A DNA stretch of 20,983 nt, from NCBI RefSeq assembly GCF_938030815.1, contig NZ_CALHII010000289.1:1-20983 (forward strand), read 5' to 3'. The stretch comes from an uncultured Campylobacter sp. (lineage in GTDB: Bacteria > Campylobacterota > Campylobacteria > Campylobacterales > Campylobacteraceae). This document shows positions 1-7,766 of this stretch, piece after piece; the first letter of the stretch is position 1, and each line of letters starts with the position of its first letter. The notes under the pieces are model-generated. The model made no database searches. It was not told where the DNA came from and worked only from the letters and a program-made list of their open reading frames with translations. The translations under genes were made by a program, and so were the position numbers.

Positions 1-2072
1 TGGCTTTGCTTCTCGTCCATACCTAGAATTTTCTTAAGCTCCGGCTCGCTAACCTTGATGATTGGCGCACGCCTCCAGTAGCTTTGATTTAGCATAAACG
101 AAAGCGCAGCGGCGTTGTGGTTTAAAATTTCGCCATTTGGCGCCTTGTAGTTGTCGGCACGGTAAATTTTATTTAAAAGCTCCCTAGAAACGGTATCAAA
201 AGGCTCCATTCGCCCATCAAATCCCTGAATTACGAGGCTTGCTAGATCTTCGCTAAATTTAGGATCGAATTTCGGTACGGCCAGCTCGCCTCCCATAGTA
301 GAAAAATTATGCGGTGGGACGGAGTCTTGCTCCGCTGCAGATTCTTGCGAAGCGGAGCTCTGCTTGGAATTTTCGGCGGCGGAATTTTGCATGGAATTTT
401 GCGCAGAATTTTGCGAAGCGGGATCTTGCACGCTAGCCGGGCTTTGCGGCGCGGAATTTTCTGCGGCTGCATTTGAGGCGGAATTTTGCGAAGTAGAATT
501 TTGTGCCGTGGAGTTTTGTTCGGCGTTTGCTGTGCTAGGATACAATGTAGCCAAGCTCAAAGCCAATGCGCCTACTAATGCTAATGCCGCGCCTTTAGTA
601 CCGCGTCGCGATTTTTTGGTGCGTTTTGATATGGAGCTTTCTGCGGAGCTTGCGGGCACCGAGCTAGACGCCAAATTTTTAGAATTTACATCTTTTTCTC
701 GAGCAAGATGCGTATTTTCGCTGATTAAGTGCGAGAGCTTGAAAAAGCGCGAGCCCCGATTAAAAAAGTTAAAAAACATCCCTACGCAAAGCAAAAAATA
801 ACCGATGTAAGTTGGAACTTTACCGGGGTCTTTATTGACCGAAAGCACGGTGCCGCGCTCGTCTGTATCGTATGAGCTTTGGAAAAATCGGTATCCGCCG
901 TAATCGAGCACGTGATTCATAAAAATATCATAATCAAAGCTCGAATTGCCGTCTTTTAACGTGATTTCGCTTTTATATCCGGAGGGCGAATTGGTGCCTG
1001 GATAGCGATCCATCACAAAGTCGCGAAGCGCGATTTTAAAAGGCAGATGAAGCATCTTTGGCGCCAAGGCTACGATGAAATTCTTATCGCCTACCTTGTA
1101 GCTAGCGCCATGCGAATCCCTAGGTACGTAGATTTCGCGACTCTGCCCCGCAAAGCTTAGTGTAGCTACTACGCCGGGCTCACCAGGTAAATTCGTATCG
1201 ACCGGGACGAATTTCTCGACCGCGGAGCTAAGCAGACTAACAGGGGCGAAATTTATCCCGTCGAAGCTGTAAAGCAAGAGATTGCCTAGCGGATTATCCT
1301 CGTTTCTCTTAAGCGGTGCAGTGCTCATATCAGCCATTTTAGTGGCGTTTATATCAAGGCTTGAGTTTAGATAGAATTTGCCGTCTTTGGATTTTATATA
1401 GATGAAATTCTTACTTTTAGGCTCTGCATTAAAAGTGATACTAAGCTCGCCTATCTCCATGTTTTCGCCCGATTGCAAGGAGACGTTTTGGCTGCCAACG
1501 TTGTTGGAAAATAATAGCTCCACGCGCGCAGGAGCCTGTCCGGTCGGATCTTGCACCCATTTTAGCTCGCCGTGTTCTACGAGCTCTTTAAATTTTAAAT
1601 TTGCGATCCTACCCTCTACGTCTAGATTGAGATCGAAGTTCATCCGTCCTGCGCCGTTTAAAAATTTGCTCTCGTCAGCAGATATAAACTCGCCGTCGCT
1701 GCCTAAAGTAAGGAGCTGAACGACCTCGTCTTTAGTCGTTACGATCGAGCTCTCGCCGCCCTCTCTTATATGGATATTGCCCTCAAAGCCGAAATATCTC
1801 GTCAAAATCGCTCCAGCAAGCATAAACAAAAAGCTTGCGTGAAAGATTAGCGCAGGCAGCGTGCGAAGTTTAATCATGCGGTAGCGATAGATATTGTAGG
1901 TTAAATTTACTCCCAAAAGCACCATCAGCGCGCCAAACCACGCAGTAGAATAAACCATCGCCCAAGCTACTTCCGTGCCGTAAGCGGTCTCTACAAAAGT
2001 AGCGATTGCACAGGCTAGCGCCAAAATAAGTAGCATCACTGACGCGCACTCCATACTAAAAAATGTCTTCAT
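1..2072 (-). CDS. ccsBA: Cytochrome c synthase CcsBA (fused ResB-CcsA), N-terminal part, cut by window edge
   Basis: The reading frame is open from an ATG at 2072 to the left edge (690 residues, no stop), preceded by AAAGGA six bases upstream. The product begins MKTFFSMECASVML and has ResB-type membrane segments near residues 8-30, 38-57 and 66-85; the third contains a histidine (LIFHASFLF) of the kind that handles haem. A large periplasmic domain follows, then another membrane segment (YIGYFLLCVGMFF). A hydrophobic stretch ending STANAEQ leads into a 70-residue Gln/Asn/Ser/Ala-rich linker (residues 518-587). The last visible part (SYWRRAPIIKVSEPELKK) is the region preceding the CcsA half in epsilonproteobacterial fusions. 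The family moves haem to the periplasm and joins it to CXXCH motifs of c-type cytochromes. I traced the codons and saw no frameshift; the CcsA half lies outside the window. Confidence 0.9.
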   Translation of the reverse strand, partial: MKTFFSMECASVMLLILALACAIATFVETAYGTEVAWAMVYSTAWFGALMVLLGVNLTYNIYRYRMIKLRTLPALIFHASFLFMLAGAILTRYFGFEGNIHIREGGESSIVTTKDEVVQLLTLGSDGEFISADESKFLNGAGRMNFDLNLDVEGRIANLKFKELVEHGELKWVQDPTGQAPARVELLFSNNVGSQNVSLQSGENMEIGELSITFNAEPKSKNFIYIKSKDGKFYLNSSLDINATKMADMSTAPLKRNEDNPLGNLLLYSFDGINFAPVSLLSSAVEKFVPVDTNLPGEPGVVATLSFAGQSREIYVPRDSHGASYKVGDKNFIVALAPKMLHLPFKIALRDFVMDRYPGTNSPSGYKSEITLKDGNSSFDYDIFMNHVLDYGGYRFFQSSYDTDERGTVLSVNKDPGKVPTYIGYFLLCVGMFFNFFNRGSRFFKLSHLISENTHLAREKDVNSKNLASSSVPASSAESSISKRTKKSRRGTKGAALALVGALALSLATLYPSTANAEQNSTAQNSTSQNSASNAAAENSAPQSPASVQDPASQNSAQNSMQNSAAENSKQSSASQESAAEQDSVPPHNFSTMGGELAVPKFDPKFSEDLASLVIQGFDGRMEPFDTVSRELLNKIYRADNYKAPNGEILNHNAAALSFMLNQSYWRRAPIIKVSEPELKKILGMDEKQS
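312..521 (-). repeat. Low-complexity Gln/Asn/Ser/Ala repeat segment inside ccsBA
   Basis: On the plus strand the motif GAATTTTG or a one-base variant (GAATTTTC, GAGTTTTG) recurs about nine times with irregular spacing. Read as minus-strand codons it gives a run of QNS, ENS, SQNSA and similar units, residues 518-587 of the synthase. It lies between a hydrophobic segment and the first conserved block before the CcsA half, where a variable linker is tolerated. The repeats are imperfect and not evenly spaced. Confidence 0.8.
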
Positions 2073-2379
2073 TGATTTCCTTTAGATTTACGAGGGTTTT
2101 CAAAATCGCGAGATTTTAGCAAAAATTGCTTAATTTTTCATTTTACGACTTGCAAGCGCACGCCTACTAGCGTAGCGCGAATATGCGTTAAAATGCTTTT
2201 ATAAAGCGGTAAAATTCTCATCTTAGGCATTCGCTTAGGAATTTAACGGTGCGGATAAATTTTATAAAATGCTGCGGAATTTGGCGAAATTCTATTAAAT
2301 TTCATGCGCCATCTCATCGCGTAATTTCTAATTTAAAATTCGCTGTGATAAAATTCTATCTTTGCGGAATTCCTTCTTA
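2073..2379. other. Intergenic region between creA and ccsBA
   Basis: About 300 bases without a convincing gene; the single short frame across it has no ribosome binding site or family features. It holds the likely ccsBA promoter near its left end and scattered AT-rich motifs. No hairpin terminator was seen after creA, so read-through from creA into ccsBA is possible. Confidence 0.6.
2113..2121 (-). promoter_or_regulatory. Probable extended -10 element of ccsBA
   Basis: On the minus strand this reads TGCTAAAAT, preceded by a T run (AATTTT). This matches the extended -10, T-rich upstream style of Campylobacter sigma-70 promoters. The hexamer TAAAAT (2113-2118) lies about 40 bases before the ATG. 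No conserved -35 box is expected in this group. Confidence 0.5.
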
Positions 2380-2871
2380 TTATTTTTTGCCTTGGGTATA
2401 TGCGAGCTCGTACACGTCGCCCACGGCTTGATGGCACGGGATCGCCGAGATCGAGTTATTAGGCGAGCCATCAATCACTTTGTCTGAATAAACCAAATAG
2501 ATTAGTGAGCCCTGCACCGCGTCGTAAAGCCTAACTACATGGGTCTTTTTGAAGATTAACGAGCTGCGTTTTTCAAAAATATCCTCTTTTTTCAGCTCCT
2601 CTTTGATGATGATTTTAGGCGCTGTCTGCACGCACGAAACAGAAGCTTCGGAGCGATCCTCCTCCACGCCGATGATCTCTTTGGCACCGCCTTTTTTGGC
2701 GTAAGAGACGTAGCAGGTCACTCCATCAACCTTAGGATCTTTAACCGCGATAACTTCGATGCGATCGTCTTTGCCAAAAATTCTAAACGAAGTATTTACG
2801 CTACCTACGAGCTCGTAATCGCCCGCAAAAGCAAAAGCCGCTAAAATCGCTGCTAGAATAAATTTTTTCAT
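2380..2871 (-). CDS. creA: CreA family periplasmic protein
   Basis: 163 residues with a signal peptide, MKKFILAAILAAFAFAG, probably cleaved near DYELVGSV. Family signatures are GSVNTSFRIFG, DPKVDGVTCYVS and LIYLVYSDKVIDGSP, covering nearly the whole protein, as in CreA of E. coli and relatives. Two cysteines, in TCYVS and VSCVQ, may form a disulphide. The molecular function of CreA is not established. I chose the ATG at 2871 because AAGGA lies about seven bases before it and the signal peptide starts there; an in-frame ATG at 2907 would add twelve residues upstream of that ribosome binding site. It is divergent from the phosphosugar mutase gene. Confidence 0.88.
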   Translation of the reverse strand: MKKFILAAILAAFAFAGDYELVGSVNTSFRIFGKDDRIEVIAVKDPKVDGVTCYVSYAKKGGAKEIIGVEEDRSEASVSCVQTAPKIIIKEELKKEDIFEKRSSLIFKKTHVVRLYDAVQGSLIYLVYSDKVIDGSPNNSISAIPCHQAVGDVYELAYTQGKK

Positions 2872-2969
2872 AATCATCCTTTGGAATTTTAGCGGCGATT
2901 TTATCATTTATAATATAAATATTAAGCAAGTTTTTATAAAATACCGCGATTTAAATTTAAAGGAATTTT
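2872..2969. promoter_or_regulatory. Divergent promoter region, creA / phosphosugar mutase operon
   Basis: A 98-base AT-rich gap separates the divergent genes. For the plus-strand operon, TATAAAAT at 2935-2942 after a T run is a plausible -10, and AAAGGA lies six bases before the ATG at 2970. For creA, TAAAAT on the minus strand at 2898-2903 is a plausible -10, about 27 bases before its ATG. Both calls rest on motif likeness alone. Confidence 0.45.
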
Positions 2970-4340
2970 ATGATCGAAGATATCTTTAGAGAATACGATA
3001 TTCGCGGCATCGTGGGCGAAGAGCTAAACGAGCGCAGCGTAAAAGCGATCGGCTTCGCGCTTGGCAAACATATCGCAAATCTGGGGCTTGAGCGCGTTAG
3101 CGTGGGATACGACGCCCGTCTTAGCGCGGATGAGCTTTTCGGCTATTTCGTAAGCGGGCTAAATTTCGCCGGGTTGCGAGTTTATGATATCGGCTTGCTG
3201 CCGACGCCGGTGGGCTATTTTAGCGTATTTACGCATAAATTTGACGCAAACGTAATGATTACCGGCTCGCACAATCCTAAAAATTACAACGGCTTTAAAA
3301 TAACGATCGGCACAGACAGCTTCTTCGGCGCGGATTTGAAACGCCTCGGCGCGCAGGTGCGAGAGCTGATCGGTTCAAATTTTAAAATTCCAACCGATAT
3401 AAGCACTCAGAAGTACGACATCTTAAGCGAGTATCTAGTATATTTTGAGAAAGAATTTGCGGCTCTTAAGGGCTTTGCCGCGCCTTTTATCATTGACTGC
3501 GCAAACGGAGCTGCAGGCGTTACGACTACTAAAATCGTCGAAAGGCTAGAGCTAAACGCTAAAGTTTTATTTCCACAGCCAGACGGTAACTTCCCAAACC
3601 ACCACCCCGATCCCAGCGAGGAGAAAAATTTAGCTGATCTTAAAGCCGCGATGAAGCAAGACGGCGTGGCTCTAGGCTTCGGCTTTGACGGAGATGCCGA
3701 TAGAATCGCCGTGCTTACGCCGCGCCGCAATATCAAAGGCGACGAGCTAGCCTGCCTGCTTGCCTTAAATATGCACCGCCCACGCATCCTAGGCGAGGTT
3801 AAATGCTCTCAAGCGATGTATGATACCATCGATAAGATCGGCAAAAGCTTTATGGGCAAGACCGGCCACAGCAACATCAAAAAGGCGATGAAAGAGCTTG
3901 GCATCGATCTTGCCGCCGAGGTGAGCGGGCATATCTATTTTAAGGAGCGATATTTCGGCTTCGACGACGCCGTATATGCGATGATGCGCGTGCTCGAGCT
4001 CGTCAAGCTCGGCTTTGATCTTGACGGCGAGCTCGATAAGCTGCCGCGGACGTTTAGCACCGACGAGATAAAATTTAATACGAGCGAGGAGGCGAAATTT
4101 AAGATCATCGAAGCTCTTAAAGCTCAAATCCACGCAGGTATCGCGGAGCTGCCACCCATCCGCGATATTATCGAGATCGACGGCATCAGAGTGCGGTTTG
4201 ATGACGGCTGGGCGCTCGTACGGGCAAGCAACACCACGCCTGTGATCGTAACCCGCTTCGAGGCCAGCAGCCCCGAGTTTCGCGACGAGATGCAGCGCGT
4301 ATTTTTAGGTAAACTAGAAAATTTAAAGGACCAGAGATGA
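2970..4340 (+). CDS. algC: Phosphomannomutase / phosphoglucomutase
   Basis: 456 residues, the usual length of bacterial PMM/PGM enzymes (AlgC/ManB type, alpha-D-phosphohexomutase superfamily), which interconvert hexose 6- and 1-phosphates for nucleotide-sugar synthesis. All four active-site elements are visible: the phosphoserine loop TGSHNP (Ser100), the magnesium loop DGDADR (240-245), the sugar-binding EVSGH (317-321) and the phosphate-binding loop RASNTTP (418-424). Motifs alone do not fix mannose versus glucose preference. It is the first gene of a six-gene run, has AAAGGA before its ATG, and its stop overlaps the next start (ATGA). In Campylobacter such enzymes feed surface glycan synthesis; pairing with alanine racemase fits an envelope role. 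Confidence 0.93.
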   Translation: MIEDIFREYDIRGIVGEELNERSVKAIGFALGKHIANLGLERVSVGYDARLSADELFGYFVSGLNFAGLRVYDIGLLPTPVGYFSVFTHKFDANVMITGSHNPKNYNGFKITIGTDSFFGADLKRLGAQVRELIGSNFKIPTDISTQKYDILSEYLVYFEKEFAALKGFAAPFIIDCANGAAGVTTTKIVERLELNAKVLFPQPDGNFPNHHPDPSEEKNLADLKAAMKQDGVALGFGFDGDADRIAVLTPRRNIKGDELACLLALNMHRPRILGEVKCSQAMYDTIDKIGKSFMGKTGHSNIKKAMKELGIDLAAEVSGHIYFKERYFGFDDAVYAMMRVLELVKLGFDLDGELDKLPRTFSTDEIKFNTSEEAKFKIIEALKAQIHAGIAELPPIRDIIEIDGIRVRFDDGWALVRASNTTPVIVTRFEASSPEFRDEMQRVFLGKLENLKDQR

Positions 4341-4582
4341 ACGAATCTGAAAAGCAAGAGGTTGAGAAAAATATAAAAGAGCTTTTGGCTGCGAGAGCGG
4401 AATTTTTTAAATTCTTAGATGAGCGCGTGCCAAAAATCGCTGGCACCGACGTATTTGATTTCGAGCGCGCAGGTGCGGCTAGCTTGAAGGAAGTTTACGC
4501 GAAATTCTACGGCTACGACTACGCCGCACGCAAGCTGCTGCCATATTTATACCGCACTTACGGGCTAAATTTCGATGTCTGA
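4337..4582 (+). CDS. Unknown small protein between phosphosugar mutase and alanine racemase
   Basis: 81 residues, no signal peptide or membrane segment, so probably cytoplasmic. The first half is charged and helical (EKQEVEKNIKELLAARAEF); the second is rich in tyrosine (FYGYDYAARKLLPYLYRTYG). It overlaps the upstream gene by four bases (ATGA) and the downstream racemase by eight, which argues strongly for real, coupled translation. I do not recognise a characterised family. Function unknown; the position suggests a helper or passenger in envelope precursor metabolism, which is inference only. Confidence 0.75.
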   Translation: MNESEKQEVEKNIKELLAARAEFFKFLDERVPKIAGTDVFDFERAGAASLKEVYAKFYGYDYAARKLLPYLYRTYGLNFDV

Positions 4583-5588
4583 TATTATCTTAGATCGCGC
4601 CGCTTATGCGCACAATCTAGCGCAAATCGCCGCCAAAGTAGGTGAAGCGGAGCGAGTATTTTTGGTAGCCAAGGATAATTCATACGGCCATGGCTGCAGG
4701 CTTTGCTGCGAGGAAGCGGCGAAACTAGGCTTCGTACACGCCGTAACGCGAAGTGCTACGGAAGCTGCGCAGATTGCGGATTTATTTGATGAAATTTTAG
4801 TGCTTTCGCACATTCCGCGCGGGGACGAGGACGAGCGGTTTTGCTACGCAGTAAATGATCTGAGCTACTTTGCGCGTCTTAAACGAGGGCTTAAAATTTA
4901 TATCGCTGCAGATACTGCTATGCACCGCAACGGCATCGCTGCGAGCGAGCTAGATGAGGCGCTTAGGCTATGCAAGGCGGGCGGATTTAAGCTTCGTGGT
5001 TTTTTTACACACTTTCGCGCAAGCGACGAGCTAAGTGGAGATTTTTTCGCGCAGAGGCAAAATTTCATAGAATTTAAGCGCCTTGCGAGGCAAAAAGCCG
5101 CCGCCGCGGGCTTTGGAAATTTAAAATTTCATTCGAGCAACTCCGCGGCGATCGAGCGCAGAGCGGGCTTTGAGGACGAATACGTGCGCGTAGGCATGGC
5201 GCAGTTCGGCTATCCGCAATTTGACGAGAGCCTAAATTTACGCCCCGTACTAAAGCTCTATGCCGATCTGATCAGCTCGCGCGTGCTGAAAAAAGGCGAG
5301 CGCGTGGGCTACGGCGCGAAATTTGAAGCGCCGCGCGATATGAGGATCGGCACATACGATCTAGGCTACGCAGACGGGCTATTTCGCTACGACGGCGAGG
5401 GCGAGCTAGCGCTTGCAAGCGGGCAAAAAATGCTCGGAAAAATGTCGATGGATAGCTTCTGTGCAGAATTCGGCGGAGAGCGAGTTTGCGTGCTGGGCGA
5501 CGCGCGGATTTGGGCAAAACACTTTGGCACGATCGAATATGAAATTTTAGTCAAATTAAATTCCAACATCCCAAGGAGATTTCAATGA
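4575..5588 (+). CDS. alr: Alanine racemase
   Basis: 337 residues, slightly short but normal for Campylobacter. It is a PLP enzyme of fold type III that makes D-alanine for peptidoglycan. The PLP lysine is Lys33 in VAKDNSYGHG (usual form KANAYGHG), and the second catalytic base is Tyr246 in VGYGAKF. Other signatures are HSSNSAA (186-192), VRVGMAQFGYP and GKMSMDSF. The start overlaps the end of the 81-residue gene by eight bases, and its stop overlaps the lemA start as ATGA. Asp in KDN instead of the more common KAN is a small variation near the active lysine. Confidence 0.93.
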   Translation: MSDIILDRAAYAHNLAQIAAKVGEAERVFLVAKDNSYGHGCRLCCEEAAKLGFVHAVTRSATEAAQIADLFDEILVLSHIPRGDEDERFCYAVNDLSYFARLKRGLKIYIAADTAMHRNGIAASELDEALRLCKAGGFKLRGFFTHFRASDELSGDFFAQRQNFIEFKRLARQKAAAAGFGNLKFHSSNSAAIERRAGFEDEYVRVGMAQFGYPQFDESLNLRPVLKLYADLISSRVLKKGERVGYGAKFEAPRDMRIGTYDLGYADGLFRYDGEGELALASGQKMLGKMSMDSFCAEFGGERVCVLGDARIWAKHFGTIEYEILVKLNSNIPRRFQ

Positions 5589-6298
5589 AAGAGCTGCAAG
5601 GAGAAAATAACGAGCGTATAGGTTACGACGATAAAGGCTTATCCGCGCGAGGCGAGAGCTTTGGCGGAGGAGAGTATCCGCGCCAAAAAGGAGGGCTTCA
5701 TATCTTAATCAAAGCTCTAATTGTCTTAGTGATTGCGGCGATCGCGTTTGCGATATTTGCAGTGCCTGTTTACAATAAACTCGTAAGCAAAGATGAAGAA
5801 GTTAAGGCCGCGTGGAGCCAGGTGCAAAATCAATATCAGCGCCGCGCCGATTTGATTCCAAATTTCGTAGAAACCGTCAAGGGCTACGCAAGCCATGAAA
5901 AAGATACCTTAGAAGGCGTCATAAATGCCCGCGCTAAGGCAACTGCTGTCAATATCAATGCAGAAAGTTTAGCGCAAGATCCGGAGGCGTTTGCGAAATT
6001 TAACGGCGCCCAAGGTGAGCTTAGCTCAGCCCTATCGCGCTTGATGCTGGTAGTCGAGCGCTATCCGGATCTTAAGGCAAATCAGAATTTCGCCGACCTG
6101 CAAAATCAGCTCGAAGGCACGGAAAACCGTATCGCCGTAGCGCGCAAGGACTACATCGCCTCGGTGCAGGAATACAACAAGCTAATTAGAACCTTTCCTA
6201 CAAACATCATCGCGCGCATCGTAGGACTAGGCGGCGCCAAACCTAGCTTTAGCGCTGATAGCTCAAGCCAAAAAGCCCCTAGCGTCTCGTTTAAATAA
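5585..6298 (+). CDS. lemA: LemA family membrane protein
   Basis: 237 residues. An unusual hydrophilic, Gly/Glu-rich N-terminal stretch of about 36 residues precedes one membrane segment (about 38-62). After it comes the LemA coiled helical domain with the conserved block beginning AWSQVQNQYQRRADLIPN (76-93) and the C-terminal part YIASVQEYNKLIRTFPTN. Most LemA proteins start almost directly with the membrane segment, so the N-terminal extension is worth noting; the four-base overlap with alr and AAGGAG just before it support this start. LemA proteins have no settled biochemical role but often neighbour TPM-domain genes, as here. The bulk of the protein probably faces the periplasm. Confidence 0.9.
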   Translation: MKELQGENNERIGYDDKGLSARGESFGGGEYPRQKGGLHILIKALIVLVIAAIAFAIFAVPVYNKLVSKDEEVKAAWSQVQNQYQRRADLIPNFVETVKGYASHEKDTLEGVINARAKATAVNINAESLAQDPEAFAKFNGAQGELSSALSRLMLVVERYPDLKANQNFADLQNQLEGTENRIAVARKDYIASVQEYNKLIRTFPTNIIARIVGLGGAKPSFSADSSSQKAPSVSFK

Positions 6299-6313
6299 CG
6301 CTAAGGGAGACAA

Positions 6314-6907
6314 ATGCTAAGCGAGCAGTGCAAGCAAAAAATCCACGAGCTAATCACGAAAGCCGAAGCTGCAAGCGGTGCGCAGATCGTCTGCGTGGTC
6401 GCGCGCGAAGCAAGCGAAGACTGCGAAGCTAGCTATGGCGCGGCGGTAATGACGGCGTTTGCGATCGGCATCGTTCTGTGCTTCGTGCCACAAATAAGCA
6501 AAGCTGAGCTACTGCAGATCGTAGCACTTAGCTTCATTGCGATTAAAGCTCTGCTAGCTAAATGCCCCATGCTTTTAACTATAATCACGCCTAAATCTCG
6601 CAGACTTCGGCTCTCGGGCGAGTTTGCGATGCAAAAATTTTACGAGCGCTACGGCAGCGTAAAAGAAGCGATAATGTTTTGTGTCTGCGTCCGCGAGCGC
6701 TGCGCTCATATCATCTGCGGCGCGCGAGCGGCGGAGTTTATCTCTAAGGTTGAGTTTGAAGGTATCACGACGGAATTTAATCCTAGCGCGCAAGGCCTTG
6801 AGCCTGCCGTTTTAAAGGCGATGGACGCGCTGTGTGAGCTAGCCATGCGAGTGCCTAAAAATAGCGAAAATAACGAGATAGAAGAGACCTTGGTGGAGCT
6901 GCGATGA
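6314..6907 (+). CDS. TPM-domain-like membrane protein (short type)
   Basis: 197 residues. The N-terminus resembles the start of a TPM domain (a helix, then GAQIVCVVARE). It is followed by two membrane segments (about 41-58 and 66-82) and a soluble C-terminal part with FYERYGSVKEAIMFCVCVRER, the pattern seen in the second TPM protein of LemA-TPM-TPM clusters. AAGGGAGA lies just upstream of the ATG. Its stop overlaps the next gene's start (ATGA). Seven cysteines are visible. Family placement rests on sequence pattern and context, not on a search. Confidence 0.75.
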   Translation: MLSEQCKQKIHELITKAEAASGAQIVCVVAREASEDCEASYGAAVMTAFAIGIVLCFVPQISKAELLQIVALSFIAIKALLAKCPMLLTIITPKSRRLRLSGEFAMQKFYERYGSVKEAIMFCVCVRERCAHIICGARAAEFISKVEFEGITTEFNPSAQGLEPAVLKAMDALCELAMRVPKNSENNEIEETLVELR

Positions 6908-7701
6908 GAGTGGCTTGGAGATTTGCTTTTGCCCTAATGGCGCTATTTGCAATAAGCCTCGCCGTGCCCAGCGAGTATCTAGCCCATCCAAACGGCACCG
7001 CTGTAATTGATGAGGCTGGTATTTTACGCCCAGCCGCAAGAGAGAGCCTGAATGAAATTTTAACGACTTTCGATAAAAATTCCACAAACCAGATCATGCT
7101 CATAAGCCTAAAATCGCTCGGTGGCTACTCTATCGAGGAAATCGGCGTAGAGCAGGCACGCGCTCTTGGTATCGGGCAAAAAGGGCGCGACAACGGCGTA
7201 CTGCTGCTTGTTGCTCCGCACGAGCATAAAGTGCGTATCGAAGTCGGATACGGGCTAGAGGGCGTACTAACCGATATGCGCGCTAAACGCATCATCAGCA
7301 ATAAAATTCTGCCCTATTTTAGGCAGGGAGATTACGAAAGTGGCGTCATTAGCGGAATTTCAGCGATCATTAGCACGATCGAAGGCGGCGATATAAAATT
7401 TGATCCGCTTAACGCCAACGCGCAGCAGGATCCGAGCAACAAGGACTTTGCGATCTTTATGGTGCTTTTTGCAGTCTTGCTTTTTGCGATACTAAGCCGC
7501 CGCGTGACGCGCCTCAGAAGAAGCGACGAGGATATAATCTCGAGCGCAGACATCATAAGCGAAATCGCGCGCTCATCGCGCATGAGAGGCGGCTCATCCG
7601 GGGATTTTGGCGGATTTAAAGGAAGTGGCGGTTTTAGCGGAGGCGGCTTCAGTGGGGGCGGCGGAAGCTTCGGAGGAGGCGGTGCTAGCGGAAGCTGGTA
7701 G
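6904..7701 (+). CDS. TPM-domain protein with Gly/Ser-rich tail (YgcG type)
   Basis: 265 residues. A signal peptide (MRVAWRFAFALMALFAISLA) precedes a TPM domain at about 33-160 with NGTAVIDEAGIL, KGRDNGVLLLVAPHEHKVRIEVGYGLEG and FRQGDYESGVISG. Then come one membrane segment (about 181-198), a basic cytoplasmic-looking stretch, and a tail of FGG, SGGG and GGGG repeats ending GASGSW. This is the standard layout of YgcG-like proteins. TPM domains have been proposed to act in membrane protein or photosystem repair, or as phosphatases; the bacterial role is unclear. Last gene of the plus-strand run. Confidence 0.88.
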   Translation: MRVAWRFAFALMALFAISLAVPSEYLAHPNGTAVIDEAGILRPAARESLNEILTTFDKNSTNQIMLISLKSLGGYSIEEIGVEQARALGIGQKGRDNGVLLLVAPHEHKVRIEVGYGLEGVLTDMRAKRIISNKILPYFRQGDYESGVISGISAIISTIEGGDIKFDPLNANAQQDPSNKDFAIFMVLFAVLLFAILSRRVTRLRRSDEDIISSADIISEIARSSRMRGGSSGDFGGFKGSGGFSGGGFSGGGGSFGGGGASGSW

Positions 7702-7744
7702 CCACAGAAATTTTATCAAAATTCCAAATCGTAGAATTTTGTAT

Positions 7745-7766
7745 AAATTTTAAAATTTTAAAATTT
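7745..7766. repeat. AAATTTTAAAATTT palindrome tract
   Basis: One and a half units of an alternating A4/T4 palindrome. It sits directly after the stop codon of the truncated lipoprotein frame on the minus strand. The same motif recurs in the window's other gaps. Confidence 0.9.

Noticed and set aside
312..521. Possible CRISPR array
   Set aside because: The repeated words are 8-9 bases, irregularly spaced and imperfect, lie within a coding frame and have no cas genes nearby.
364..801. 145-codon plus-strand frame opposite ccsBA
   Set aside because: It is the antisense of the QNS repeat linker (EFCAEF-type product) and opposes a strongly supported gene; it stays open only because of the simple repeats.
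1..2072. Left ccsBA as a broken pseudogene
   Set aside because: Codon-by-codon reading from 2072 to the edge gives one open frame with the expected domains; it is merely cut by the window.
2249..2431. Short plus-strand frame in the creA-ccsBA gap
   Set aside because: No ribosome binding site or protein-like features, and its end overlaps the creA 3' end on the other strand.
3407..3787. Antisense frames across the phosphosugar mutase gene
   Set aside because: Several long frames oppose a fully supported enzyme gene; they reflect codon bias in GC-richer coding DNA.
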